This document shows positions 21,295 through 33,650 of a DNA stretch of 64,000 nt, piece by piece (positions within the stretch are counted from its first letter, which is position 1; each line of letters begins with the position of its first letter). The position numbers and the translations under genes were made by a program. The stretch lies in NCBI RefSeq assembly GCF_036323735.1, contig NC_086032.1:46741335-46805334 (forward strand), written 5' to 3'. Origin of the DNA: Rattus norvegicus. Its lineage: Eukaryota; Chordata; Mammalia; Rodentia; Muridae. Below the pieces are notes generated by a model. It was given only the letters and a program-made list of their open reading frames with translations, was not told the origin of the DNA and did no database searches.

Positions 21295-23770
21295 AATATG
21301 TGTACCTTTAAAGATTTATCAAAATTTGGTGAGCCGAATCTCAGTAACTTGGTGAATTCAGTCAGTTCCGATAAGCCGCAACAGTTATAAGTGGTCTCTT
21401 CGGGATATAGAAAAATTTTCAGGAATTAAATCAAAATTTCTAGGCGAATTCAGTGAGTAACCAATTGGACACGCTTGTATGAGTGTGCTTTTCAATATAT
21501 AGCAACATTTTAGGTAATGGATTCTAAGTATCATGGCGAATTCTGTAGGTTACCAATAGGATCTCATGTAATAAGCTTGTTATTCAAGATAGAGCAAGGT
21601 TTTAACGAATTGAAAGACTGTTTCTTTGTGAATTCAGTTATTTCCCAGTCGCAGGCTCTTCTAATATGTGTACTTTTAAAGATTTATAAAAATTTTGTGA
21701 GCCGAATCACAGTAGTTTGGTGAATTCAGTTAGTTCCTAGTAAGCCGCAATAGTTATAAGTGGTCTGTCCGTGATATACAAAAATTTTCACGAATTACTT
21801 CAAAATTTCTAGGCGAATTCAGTGAGTTCCCAATGGGACATGCTTGTAATAGGGTGCTTTTCAATATATAGCAACATTTTAAGGAACGGAATCTAAGTAT
21901 CATGGTGAATTCAGTAGTTTCCCAAAAGGAATCACTTGTAATAAAGTTGTTATTCAAGATAGAGCAAAGGTTTAACAACTGAAACACTTTCTCATTGTGA
22001 ATTCAGTTTGTTCCCAGTAGCAGGCCCCTGTAATATGTGTACTTTTAAAGATTTATCAAAATTTGGTGAGCTGAATCTCAGTAAATTGGTGAATTCAGTT
22101 AGTTCCCAATAGGCCGCAGTAGTAATAAGTGGCCTGTTCGGGATATAGAAAAATTTTCACTAATGGAATCAAATATTCTAGGCGAATTCAGTGAGTTCCC
22201 AATGGGACGTGCTTGTATGAGTGTGCTTTCAATATATATCAACATTTTAAGGAACAGTATCTAAGTATCATGGTGAATTCAGTAGTCTCCCAGTAGGATT
22301 CCCTTGTAATAAGGTTGTCATTCAAATTAGAGCAACGTTTTAACCAAATGAAACACTGAATCTTTGTGAATTCAGTTAGTTCCCAGTAGCAGGCTCTTGT
22401 AGTAGGTGTACTTTGAAAGATTTATCAAAATTTGGTGAGCCGAATCTCAGTAACTTGGCGAATTCAGTTAGTTCCAGGTATGCTGCAATAGTTATAAGTG
22501 GTCTCTTCGTGGTATAGAAAATTTTCACGAATTAAATCAAAATTTCGTGGGGAATTCAGTGAGTTCCCAATGGGACATGCTTGTATGAGTGTGCTTTTCA
22601 ATATATAGCAACATTTTAAGTAACGGAATATAAGGATCATGGTGAATTCTGTAGGTTCCCAATAAGATCGCATGTAGTAAGCTTGTTATTCAAGATAGAG
22701 CAAAGTTTTAACGAACTGAAACACTGTTTCTTTGTGAATTCAGTTATTTACCAGTAGCAGGCTCCTGTAATATGTGTACTTTTAAAGATTTATCAAAATT
22801 TGTGAGCCGAATCTCAGTAACTTAATGAATTCAGTTAATTCTTAGTAAGCCGCAATAGTCATAAGTGGTCAGTTCGGGAGATAGAAAAATTTTCACGAAT
22901 TAAATCAAAATTTCTAGGCGAATTCAGTGAGTTCCCAATGGGACATGCTTGTATGAGGGTGCTTTTCAATATATAGCAACATTTTAAGGGACGGAATCTA
23001 AGTATCATGGTGAATTCAGTAGGTTCCCACTAGGATTCGCATGAAATAAGCTTGTTATTCAAGATAGAAAAACGTTTTACGAAATGAAACAATGTCTCTT
23101 TGTGAATTTAGTTAGTTCCCAGTCGCAGGCTCTTGTAATATGTGTACTTTTAAAGATTTATCAAAATTTAGTGAGCCGAATCTCAGTAACTTGATGAATT
23201 CAGTTAGTTGCCAGTGGGCCACAGTAGTAATAAGTGGACTGTTAAGGATATACAAAAATTTTCACGAATGGAATCAAAATTTCTAGGCGAATTCAGTGAG
23301 TTCCCAATGGGACATGCTTGTATGAGTGTGCTTTTCAATATATAGCAACATTTTAAGGAACTGAATCTAAGCATCATGGTGAATTCTGTAGGTTCCCAAT
23401 AGGATCGTATGTAATAAGCTTCTTATTCAACATAGAGCAACGTTTGAACGAATTGAAATACTGTTTCATTGTGAATTCAGTTAGTTCCCACTAGCAGGCA
23501 CTTGTAATATGTGTACACTTAAAGATTTATCAAAATTTGGTGAGCCAAATCTCAGTAACTTGGTGAAATAAGTTACTTCGCAATAGACCTCATCAGTAAT
23601 TAGTGGACTGTTCGGGATATAGGAAAATTATGCTAATGAATCAAAATTTCTAGGCGAATTCAGTGAGTTCCCAATGGGACATGCTTCTATGAGTGTGCTT
23701 TTCAATATATAGCAACATTTTAAGGAACGGAATCTAAGTATCATGGTAAATTCTGGGTGTTCCCAATAGG
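21194..23770. repeat. Block S, copy 1 (2.6 kb)
   Basis: About seven units starting with the CCTAGG-lineage ID, repeated at 33549 (truncated), 40156 and 46019. Markers are GAGTAACCAATTGG, CAGTCGCAGGCTCTTCTAAT, TGCTTGTAATAGGGTGC, GGACGTGCTTG, TCGTGGTATAGAAAATTTTC, CTTAATGAATTCAG, GATAGAAAAACGTTTTACG and TTAAGGATATACAAAAA. Confidence 0.82.
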
Positions 23771-25359
23771 ATCGCATGTAATAAGCTTGTTATTCAAGAT
23801 AGAGCAACATTTTAACGAACACATACAATCTTTCCTTGTGAATTCAGTTAGTTCCCAGTAGCAGGCATTTGTAATATGTGTACTTTTAAAGATTTATCAA
23901 AATTTGGTGAGCCGAATCTCAGTAACTTGGTGAATTCAGTTAGTTCCCAATAGGCCGCAGTAGTACTAAGTGGACTGTTTGGGATATAGAAAAATTTTCA
24001 TGAATGGAATCAAAATTTCTAGGTGAATTCAGTGAGTTCCCAATGGGACATGTTTGTATGAGTTTGCTTTTCAATATATAGCAACCTTTTAAGGGACGGA
24101 ATCTAAGTATCATGGTGAATTCAGTAGTTTCCCAATAGGATTCGCATGTAATAAGCTTGATATTCAAGAATGAGCAAAGTTTTAAAGAAACGAAACACTG
24201 TCTCTATGTGAATTCAGTTAGTTCCCAGTAGCAGGCTCTTGTAATATTTGTAGTTTTAAAGATTTATCAAAATTTGGGGGGCCGAATCTCAGTAACTTGG
24301 TGAATTCAGTTAGTTCCCAATAGGCCGCAGTAGTAATAGGTGGACTGTTCGGGATATAGAAAAATTTTCAATAATGAGTCAAAATTTCTAGGCGAATTCA
24401 GTGAGTTCAAATGGGACATGCTTGTATGAGTGTGCTTTTCAATATATAGCAACATTTTAAGGAACGGAATCTAAGTATCATGGTGAATTAAGTAGGTTCC
24501 CACTAGAATTCGCATGTTATAAGCTGGTTATTCAAGATAGAGTAACGTTTTAACGAACTGAAACACAGTTTCTTTATGAATTCGGTTAGTTCCCAGTAGT
24601 AGGCTCTTGTAATATGTGTACTTTTAAAGATTTATCAAAATATGGTGAGCCGAATCCCAGTAACTTGGTGAATTCAGTTAGTTCCCAATAGGCCGCAATA
24701 ATAATAAGTGGACTCTTCGGGATATAGAAAAATTTTCAAGAATGGAAACAAAATTTCTAGGCGAATTCAGTGAGTTCCCAATGGGACATGCTTGTATGAG
24801 TTGCTTTTCAATATACAGCAACATTTTAAGGAACGGAATCTAAGTATCATGGTTAATGCAGTAGTTTCCCAATAGGAATCGAATGTAATAAGGTTGTTAT
24901 TCAAGATAGAGCAACGTTTTAACAACTGAAACACTGCCTCTTTGTGAATTCAGTTAGTTCCCAGTAGCAGGCTCTTGTAATATGTGTACTTTTAAAGATT
25001 TACCAAAATTTGGTGAACCGAATCTCAGTAACTTGGTGAAATCAGTTAGTGCCCAATAGGCCGCAGTGGTAATAAGTGGACTCTTCAGGATATAGAAAGA
25101 TTTTCATGAATGGAATCAAAATTTCTAGGCGAATTCAATGAGTTCCCAATGGGACATGCTTGTATGAGTGTGCTCTTCAATATATAGCAATATTTTAAGG
25201 AACGGTATCTAAGTATCCTGGTGAATTCAGTAGTTACCCAATAGGATTTGCACGTAATAAGGTTTATATTCAAATTAGAGCAAAGTTTTAACGAAATGAA
25301 ACACTGATTCTTTGTGAATACCGTTAGTTCACAGTAGCAAGCTTTTGTAATATGTTTAC
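23771..25359. repeat. Block P, copy 2
   Basis: This matches 17.65-19.24 kb at an offset of 6,122 bp. It joins block S directly at about 23.77 kb, where two units present at 48.6-49.34 kb are missing. Confidence 0.78.
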
Positions 25360-25463
25360 TTTTTTTTTTTTTGGTTCTTTTTTTTTTTCGGAGCTGGGGA
25401 ACGAACCCAGGGCCTTGCGCTTCCCAGGCAAGCGCTCTACCACTGAGCTAAATCCCCAACCCC
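25360..25463 (-). mobile_element. ID SINE, minus strand; CCCAGG lineage
   Basis: An ID body with plus-strand markers CTTCCCAGGC and CCAACCCC and a long T run before GGTTC. Its left flank carries AGCAAGCTTTTGTAATATG instead of AGCAAGCTCTTG. Both markers are shared only with the copy at 50918, and block T follows both. Confidence 0.95.
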
Positions 25464-27660
25464 AATATGTGTACCTTTAAAGATGTATCAAAATTTGGTG
25501 TGCCGAATCTCAGTAACTTGGTGAATTCAGTCAGTTCCGATAAGCCGCAGTAGTTATAAGTGGTCTCTTCGGGATATAGAAAAATTTTCAGGAATTAAAT
25601 CATAATTTCTAGGCGAATTCAGTGCGTTCTCAATTGCACATGCTTGTATGAGTGAGCTTTTCAATATATAGCAACATTTTAGGTAACGGAATCTAAGTAT
25701 CATGGCGAATTCTGTAGGTTACCAATAGGATCACATGTAATAAGCTTGTTATTCAAGATAGAGCAAGGTTTTAATGAATTGAAACACTGTTTCTTTGTGA
25801 ATTCAGTTATTTCCCAGTAGCAGGCTCTTGTAATATGTGTATTTTAAAGATTTATAAAAATTTGGTGAAACGAATAACTGTAATTTGGTGAATTAAGTTA
25901 GTTTCTAGTAAGCTGCAATAGTTATAAGTGGTCTGTTCGGGATATAGAAAAATTTTCACGAATTAAATCACAATTTCTAGGCGAATTCAGTGAGTCCAAT
26001 GGCACATGCATGTATGAGGGTGCTTTCCATATATAGCAACATTTTAAGGAACGGAATCTAAGTATCATGGTGAATTCAGTATGTTCCCACTAGGATACGC
26101 ATGTAATAAGCTTGTTATTCAAGATAGGGCAACGTTTTAACGAACTGAAACACTGTCTCTTTGTCAATTCAGTTAGTTCCCAGTAGCGGGCTCTTGTAAT
26201 ATGTGTATTTTAAAGATTTATCAAAATTTGGGGAGCCGAATCTCAGTAACAGGGTGAATTCAGTTAGTTCCCAATTGGCCGCAGTAGTAATTAGTGGACA
26301 GCTCGGGATATAGAAATATTTTCAATAATGGAATGAAAATTTCTAGGCGAATTCAGTGAGTTCCCAATGGGACATGCTTGTATGAGTGTGCTTTTCAATA
26401 TATAGCAACATTTTTAGGAACGGTATCTAAGTATCATGGTGAATTCAGTAGGTTCCCACTAGGATTCGCATGTAATAAACTTGTTATTCAAGATTGAAAA
26501 AGGTTTTAAAGAAACGAAACACTGTCTCTTTGTGAATTCAGTTAGTTCCCAGTAGCAGGCTCTTGTAATATTTGTAGTTTTAAAGATTTATCAAAATTTG
26601 GGGGGCTGAATCTCAATAACTTGGTGAATTCAGTTAGTTCTCTTTAGGCCGCAATAGTAATAGGTGGACTGTTCGGGATATAGAAAAATTTTCACGAATT
26701 AAATCACAATTTCTAGGCGAATTCAGTGAGTCCAATGGGACATGCATGTATGAGGGTGCTTTCCATATATAGCAACATTTTAAGGTACGGAATCTAAGTA
26801 TCATGGTGAATTCAGTATGTTCCCACTAGGATTCGCATGTAATAAGCTTGTTATTCAAAAAACAGCAAAGTTTTAATGAAAAGAAACACTGATTTTTTGT
26901 GAATTCAGTTAGCTGTCAGTAGCAGGCTCTTGTAATATGTGTACTTTTAAAGATTTATCAAAATTTGGTGAGCCGAATCTCAGTAACTTGGTGAATTCAG
27001 TTAGTTCCTAGTAAGCCACAATAGTTATAAGCGGCCTGTTCGGGATATAGACAATTTTTCACGAATGAAATTTAATTTTCTAGGGGTATTCAGTGAGTTC
27101 CCAATGGGACATGCTTGTATGAGTTGGCTTTTCAATATATAGCAACATTTAAATAACAGAATCTAAGTATCATTGTGAATTCTGCAAGTTCCCAATAGGA
27201 TGGTATGTAATAAGCATGTTATTCAAGATCGGGCAACGTTTTAACTAACTGAAACACTGTCTCTTTGTGAATTCAGTTACTTCCCAGTAGCAGGCTCTTG
27301 TAATATGTGTACTTTTAAAGATTTATCAAAATTTGGCGAGCCGATCTCAGTAACTGGGTGAATTCAGTTACTTCCCAATAGGCCGCAGTAGTAATAAGTG
27401 GACAGCTCGGGATATAGAAATATTTTCAATAATGGAATGAACATTTCTAGGCGAATTCAGTGAGTTCCCAATGGGACATGCTTGTATGAGGGTGCTTTTC
27501 AATATATAGCAACATTTTTAGGAACGGTATCTAAGTATCATGGTGAATTCAGTAGGTTCCCACTAGGATTCGCATGTAATAAACTTGTTATTCAAGATTG
27601 AGCAAAGTTTTAAAGAAACGAAACACTGTCTCTTTGTGAATTCAGTTAGTTCCCAGTAGC
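25360..27660. repeat. Block T, copy 1
   Basis: Six units after a CCCAGG-lineage ID, repeated at 50.92-53.55 kb. Markers are GGTGTGCCGAATC, CAGTGCGTTC, AACGAATAAC in a, TGAGTCCAATGGCACATGC, AGTTCTCTTTAGGCCGC, GTTAGCTGTCAGTAGC and GGCGAGCCGATCTCAG. One unit present in the other copy (51.66-52.02 kb) is missing here at about 26.1 kb. Confidence 0.78.
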
Positions 27661-28420
27661 AGGCTCTTGTAATATTTGTAGTTTTAAAGATTTTTCAAAA
27701 TTTGGGGGGCCGAATCTCAATAACTAGTTGAATTCAGTTAGTTCCCAGTAGGCCGCAGTAGTAATAGGTGGACTGTTCAGGATATAGAAAAATTTTCATG
27801 AATTGAGTCAAAATTTCTAGGCGAATTCAGTGAGTTCAAAATGGGACATGCTTGTATGAGTGTGCTTTTCAATATATGGCAACATTTTAAGGAACGGAAT
27901 CTAAGTATCATGGTTAATTCAGTAGTTTCCCAATAGGAATCGCATGTAATAAGGTTGTTATTCAATAAAGAGCAACGTTTTAACAACTGAAACACTGCCT
28001 CTTTGTGAATTCAGTTAGTTCCCAGTAGCAGGCTCTTGTAATAGGTATACTTTTAAAGATTTACCAAAATTTGGTGAACCAAATCTCAGTAACTTGGTGA
28101 AATCAGTTAGTTCCCAATAGGCCGCAGTGGTAATAAGTGCACTCTTCAGGATATAGAAAGATTTTCATGAATGGAATCAAAATTTCTAGGCGAATTCAAT
28201 GAGTTCCCAATGGGACATTCTTGTATGAGTGTGCACTTCAATATATGGCAACATTTTAAGGAACGGTATCTAAGTATCCTGGTGAATTCAGTAGTTACCA
28301 AATAGGATTTGCAGGTAATAAGGTTTATATTCAAATTAGAGCAAAGTTTTAACGAAATGAAACACTGATTCTTTGTGAATACCGTTAGTTCGCAGTAGCA
28401 ACCTCTTGTAATATGTTTAC
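27661..28420. repeat. Two P-like satellite units before an ID
   Basis: These resemble the end of block P (AGTTCAAAATGGG in c, TGCCTCTTTGTG in d, TTTACCAAAATTTGGTGAACC in a, AGAAAGATTTTCATG in b) but skip P's middle. Private variants include ATATGGCAACATTTT and GACATTCTTGTATG. They link block T to the first block U. Confidence 0.65.
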
Positions 28421-28517
28421 TTTTTTTTGGATCTTTTTTTTTCGGAGCTGGGGAACGAACCCAGGGCCTTGCGCTTCCTAGGCAAGCGCTCTACCACTGA
28501 GCTAAATCCCCAACCGC
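28421..28517 (-). mobile_element. ID SINE, minus strand; GATCC-tail lineage
   Basis: The tail on the plus strand reads GGATCTTTT instead of GGTTCTTTT (GATCC for GAACC on the ID strand), and the 5' end reads CCAACCGC. The right flank has AATATG changed to ATTATG. The left flank reads AGCAACCTCTTG. It begins the first 1,587-bp block U. Confidence 0.95.
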
Positions 28518-30006
28518 ATTATGTGTACCTTTAAAGATTTATCAAAATTTGGTGAGCCGAATCTCAGTAACTTGGTGAATTCAGTCAGTTCCGATAAGCT
28601 GCAATAGTTTTAAGTGGTCTCTTCGGGATATAGAAAAATTTTCAGGTATTAAATCAAAATTTCTAGGCGAATTCAGTGAGTTCCCAATTGGACATGCTTG
28701 TATGAGTGTGCTTTTCAATATATAGCAACATTTTAGGTAACAGAATCTAAGTATCATGGCGAATTCTGTAGGTTACCAATAGGATCGCATGTAATAAGCA
28801 TGTTATTCAAGATAGAGCAAGGTTTTAACGAATTGAAACACTGTTTCTTTGTGAATTCATTTATTTCCCAGTAGCAGGCTCTTGTAATATGTGTACTTTT
28901 AAAGATTTATAAAAATTTGGTGAACCGAATCACAGTAATTTGGTGAATTGAGTTAGTTCCTAGCAAGCCGCAATAGTTATAAGTGGTCTGTTCGGGATAT
29001 AGAAAAATTTTCAGTAATTAAATCAAAATTTCTAGGCGAATTCAGTGAGTTCCCAATGGGACATGCTTGGATGAGGGTGCTTTTCAATATATAGCAACAT
29101 TTTAAGGAACGGAATCTAAGTATCATGGGGAATTCAGTAGGTTCCCACTAGGATTCGCATGTAATAAGCTTGTTATACAAGATAGAGCAACGTTTTAACG
29201 AACTGAAACACTGTCTCTTTGTGAATTCAGTTAGTTCCCAGTAGCAGGCTATTGTAATATGTGTACTTTTAAAGATTTATCAAAATTTGGTGAGCCAAAT
29301 CTCAATAACTTGGTGAATTCATTTGGTTCCCAATAGGCCGGAGTAGTAATAAGTAGACTGCTCGGGATATGGAAAAATTTTCACGAATGGAATCAAAATT
29401 TCTTGGCGAATTCAGTGAGTTCCCAATTGGACATGATCGTATGAGTGTGCTTTTCAATATATGGCAACATTTTAAGGAACGGTATCTAAGTATCATGGTG
29501 AATTCCGTAGTTTCCCAATAGGATTCGCATGTGATAAGCTTGTTATTCAAATTAGAGCAACGTTTTAACGAAATGGAACACTGATTCTTTGTGAATTCAG
29601 TTAGTTCCCAGTAGCAGGCTCTTGTAATATGTGTACTTTTAAAGATTTATCAAAATTTGGTGAACCAAATCTCAGTAACATGGTGAAATCAGTTAGTTCC
29701 CAATAGGCCGCAGTGGTAATAAGTGGACTCTTCAGGATATAGAAAGATTTTCATGAATGGAATAAAAATTTCTAGGCGAAATCAATGAGTTCCCAATGGG
29801 ACATGCTTGTATGAGTGTGCTCTTCAATATATAGCAATATTTTAAGGAACGGTATCTAAGTATCCTGGTGAATTCAGTAGTTACCCAATAGGATTTGCAC
29901 GTAATAAGGTTTATATTCAAATTAGAGCAAAGTTTTAACGAAATGAAACACTGATTCTTTGTGAATACCGTTAGTTCGCAGTAGCAACCTCTTGTAATAT
30001 GTTTAC

Positions 30007-30104
30007 TTTTTTTTTGGATCTTTTTTTTTCGGAGCTGGGGAACGAACCCAGGGCCTTGCGCTTCCTAGGCAAACGCTCTACCACTGAGGTAAATCCCAAA
30101 CCGC
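30007..30104 (-). mobile_element. ID SINE, minus strand; GATCC lineage with mutated A box
   Basis: It shares the GATCC tail and AGCAACCTC left flank with 28421. It adds CTGAGGTAAATCCCAAACCGC-type changes, so the A box reads TACCTCAGTGG rather than TAGCTCAGTGG, and AGGCAAACGC in the body. The same set occurs at 36614, as expected if that region is a copy of this one. Confidence 0.94.
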
Positions 30105-31594
30105 AATATGTGTACCTTTAAAGATTTATCAAAATTTGGTGAGCCGAATCTCAGTAACTTGGTGAATTCAGTCAGTTCCGATAAGCCGCAATAGTTATAA
30201 GTGGACTCTTCGGGATATAGAAAAATTTAAAGGAATTAAATCAAAATTTCTAGGCGAATTCAGTGAGTTCCCAATTGGACATGCTTGTATGAGTGTGCTT
30301 TTCAATATATAGCAACATTTTAGGTAACGGAATCTAAGTATCATGGCGAATTCTGTAGGTTACCAATAGGATCGCATGTAATAAGCTTGTTATTCAAGAT
30401 AGAGCAAGGTTTTAACGAATTGAAACACTGTTTCTTTGTGAATTCAGTTATTTCCCAGTAGCAGGCTCTTGTAATATGTGTACTTTTAAAGATTTATAAA
30501 AATTTGGTGAACCGAATCACAGTAATTTGGTGAATTCAGTTAGTTCCTAGCAAGCCGCAATAGTTATAAGTGGTCTGTTCGGGATATAGAAAAATTTTCA
30601 GGAATTAAATCAAAATTTCTAGGCGAATTCAGTGAGTTCCCAATGGGACATGCTTGTATGAGGTTGCTTTTCAATATATAGCAACATTTTAAGGAACGGA
30701 ATCTAAGTATCATGGGGAATTCAGTAGGTTCCTACTAAGATTCGCATGTAATAAGCTTGTTATACAAGATAGAGCAACGTTTTAACGAACTGAAACACTG
30801 TCTCTTTGTGAATTCACTTAGTTCCCAGTAGCAGGCTATTGTAATATGTGTACTTTTAAAGATTTATCAAAATTTGGTGAGCCAAATCTCAGTAACTTGG
30901 TGAATTCAGTTGGTTCCCAATAGGCCGGAGTAGTAATAAGTAGACTGCTCGGGATATGGAAAAATTTTCAAGAATGGAATCAAAATTTCTTGGCGAATTC
31001 AGTGAGTTCCCAATTGGACATTATTTGTATGAGTGTGCTTTTCAATATATGGCAACATTTTAAGGAACGGTATGTAAGTATCATGGTGAATTCCGTAGTT
31101 TCCCAATAGGATTCGCATGTGATAAGCTTGTTATTCAAATTAGAGCAACGTTTTAACGAAATGGAACACTGATTCTTTGTGAATTCAGTTAGTTCCTAGT
31201 AGCAGGCTCTTGTAATATGTGTACTTTTAAAGATTTATCAAAATTTGGTGAGCCGAATCTCAGTAACTTGGTGAAATCAGTTAGTTCCCAATAGGCCGCA
31301 GTGGTAATAAGTGGACTCTTCAGGATATAGAAAGATTTTCATGAATGGAATCAAAATTTCTAGGCGAATTCAGTGAGTTCCCAATGGGACATGCTTGTAT
31401 GAGTGTGCTCTTCAATATATAGCAACATTTTAAGGAACGGTATCTAAGTATCCTGGTGAATTCAGTAGTTACCCAATAGGATTTGCACGTAATAAGGTTT
31501 ATATTCAAATTAGAGCAAAGTTTTAACGAAATGAAACACTGACTCTTTGTGAATACCGTTAGTTCACAGTAGCAAGCTCTTGTAATATGTTTAC

Positions 31595-31694
31595 TTTTTT
31601 TTTTGGTTCTTTTGTTTTTCGGAGCTGGGGAACGAACCCAGGGCCTTGCGCTTCACAGGCAAGCGCTCTACCACTGAGCTAAATCCCCAACAGC
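31595..31694 (-). mobile_element. ID SINE, minus strand; CACAGG lineage
   Basis: Markers are CTTCACAGG and CCAACAGC, as at 19238, plus a T-run interruption TTTTGTTTTTCGG. The interruption is shared with 38201 and 44321 but not with 19238. It starts the second copy of block Q. Confidence 0.95.
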
Positions 31695-33548
31695 AATATG
31701 TGTACCTTTAAAGATTTATCAAAATTTGGTGAGCCGAATCTCAGTAACTTGGTGAATTCAGTCAGTTTCGAGTAAGCCGCAATACTTATAAGTGGTCTCT
31801 TCGGGATATAGAAAAATTTTCAGGAATTAAATCAAAATTTCTAGGCGAATTCAGTGAGTTCCCAATTGGACATGCTTGTATGAGTGTGCTTTTCAATATA
31901 TAGCAACATTTTAGGTAACAGAATCTAAGTATCATGGTGAATTCTGTAGGTTACCAATAGGATCGCATGTAATAAGCTTGTTATTCAAGATAGAGCAAGG
32001 TTTTAACGAATTGAAACACTGTTTCTTTGTGAATTCAGTTACTTCCCAGTAGCAGGCTCTTGTAATATGTGTACTTTTAAAGATTTATAAAAATTTGGTG
32101 AACCGAATCACAGTAATTTGGTGAATTCAGTTAGTTCCTAGTAAGCTGCAATAGTTATAAGTGGTCTGTTCGGGATATAGAAAAATTTTCAAGAATTAAA
32201 TCACAATTTCTAGGCGAATTCAATGAGTCCAATGGGACATGCATGTACGAGGGTGCTTTCCATATATAGCAACATTTTAAGGAACGGAATCTAAGTATCA
32301 TGGTGAATTCAGTATGTTCCCACTAGGATTCGCATGTAATAAGCTTGTTATTCAAAAAACAGCAAATTTTTAATGAAAAGAAACACTGATTTTTTGTGAA
32401 TTCAGTTAGTTGTCAGTAGCAGGCTCTTGTAATATGTGTACTTTTAAAGATTCATCAAAATTTGGTGAGCCGAATCTCAGTAACTTGGTGAATTCAGTTA
32501 GTTCCTAGTAAGCCACAATAGTTATAAGCGGCCTGTTCGGGATATAGACAATTTTTCACGAGTGAAATTTAATTTTCTAGGGTAATTCAGTGAGTTCCCA
32601 ATGGGACATGCTTGTATGAGTTTGCTTTTCAATATATAGCAACATTTAAATAACAGAATCTAAGTATCATTTTGAATTCTGTAAGTTCCCAATAGGATGT
32701 TACATAATAAGCATGTTATTCAAGATAGGGCAACGTTTTAACGAACTGAAACACTGTCTCTTTGTGAATTCAGTAGGTTCCCAGTAGCAGGCTCTTGTAA
32801 TATGTGTACTTTTAAATATTTATCAAAATTTGGGGAGCCGAATCTCAGTAACTGGGTGAATTCAGTTAGTTCCCAAATGCCGCAGTAGTAATAAGTGGAC
32901 AGCTTGGGATATAGAAATATTTTCAATAATGGAATGAAAATTTCTAGGCGAATTCAGTGAGTTCGCAATGGGACATGCTTGTATGAGTGTGCTTTTCAAT
33001 ATATAGCAACATTTTTAGGAACAGTATCTAAGTATCATGGTGAATTCAGTAGGTTCCCACTAGGATTCGCATGTAATAAACTTGTTATTCAAGATTGAGC
33101 AAAGTATTAAAGAAACGAAACACTGTCTCTTTGTGAATTCAGTTAGTTCCCAGTAGCAGGCTCTTGTAATATTTGTAGTTTTAAAGATTTATCAACATTT
33201 GGGGGGCCGAATCTCAGTAACTTGGTGAAATCAGTTAATTCCCAATAGGCCGCAGTGGTAATAAGTGGACTCTTCAGGATATAGAAAGATTTTCATGAAT
33301 GGAATCAAAATTTCTAGGCGAATTCAATGAGTTCCCAATGGGACATGCTTGTATGAGTGTGCTCTTTAATATATAGTAACATTTTAAGGAACGGTATCTA
33401 AGTATCCTGGTGAATTCAGTAGTTACCCAATAGGATTTGCACGTAATAAGGTTTATATTCAAATTAGAGCAAAGTTTTAATGAAATGAAACATTGATTCT
33501 TTGTGAATACCGTTAGTTCACAGTAGCAAGCTCTTGTAATATGTTTAC
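31595..33548. repeat. Block Q, copy 2
   Basis: Five units plus ID matching 19.24-21.19 kb at an offset of about 12,356 bp. Nearly identical to 38.20-40.16 kb by eye, sharing AACAGAATC in the first c subunit after the ID and the TTTTGTTTTTCGG ID tail. Confidence 0.83.
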
Positions 33549-33650
33549 TTTTTTTTTTTGATTCTTTTTTTTTTTCGGAGCTGGGGAACGAACCCAGGGC
33601 CTTGCGCTTCCTAGGCAAGCGCTCTACCACTGAGCTAAATCCCCAACCCC
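33549..33650 (-). mobile_element. ID SINE, minus strand; CCTAGG lineage
   Basis: This is the same lineage as 21194 and 40156 (CTTCCTAGGC, CCAACCCC) with a private GATTC in place of GGTTC in the tail. Flanks are AATATGTTTAC at 33538-33548 and AATATGTGTAC at 33651-33661. On the ID strand the nearest downstream TTTT lies about 240 bases into satellite (complement of 33307-33310). Confidence 0.95.

Larger units (their letters stand above)
28421..31594. repeat. Block U, two tandem 1,587-bp copies (4 units + ID)
   Basis: Copies start at 28421 and 30007. Each runs ID, AGTCAGTTCCGATAAG, GGTGAACCGAATCACAGTAATTTGG, ATCATGGGGAATTCAG, TTATACAAGATAGAG, AGGCTATTGTAATATG, GCCGGAGTAGTAATAAGTAGAC and a GATATGGAAAAATTTTC b subunit. 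The second copy is distinguished by AAAAATTTAAAGGAATTAAAT and AGGTTGCTTTTC. Confidence 0.82.

Noticed and set aside
21517..21723. Plus-strand 68-codon frame repeated at 33873, 40478 and 46340
   Set aside because: Same reasoning: it occurs once per block S because of shared variants that happen to remove stops.
33274..33630. Longest open frames (116-123 codons, minus strand, also at 44896, 45744, 54067, 56025, 62423) starting inside an ID
   Set aside because: They are antisense read-through of ID body, its A-rich tail (giving lysine runs) and satellite. A 370-bp unit is not a multiple of three, so no frame can stay open, and the copies differ by ID tail length. No protein family resemblance.
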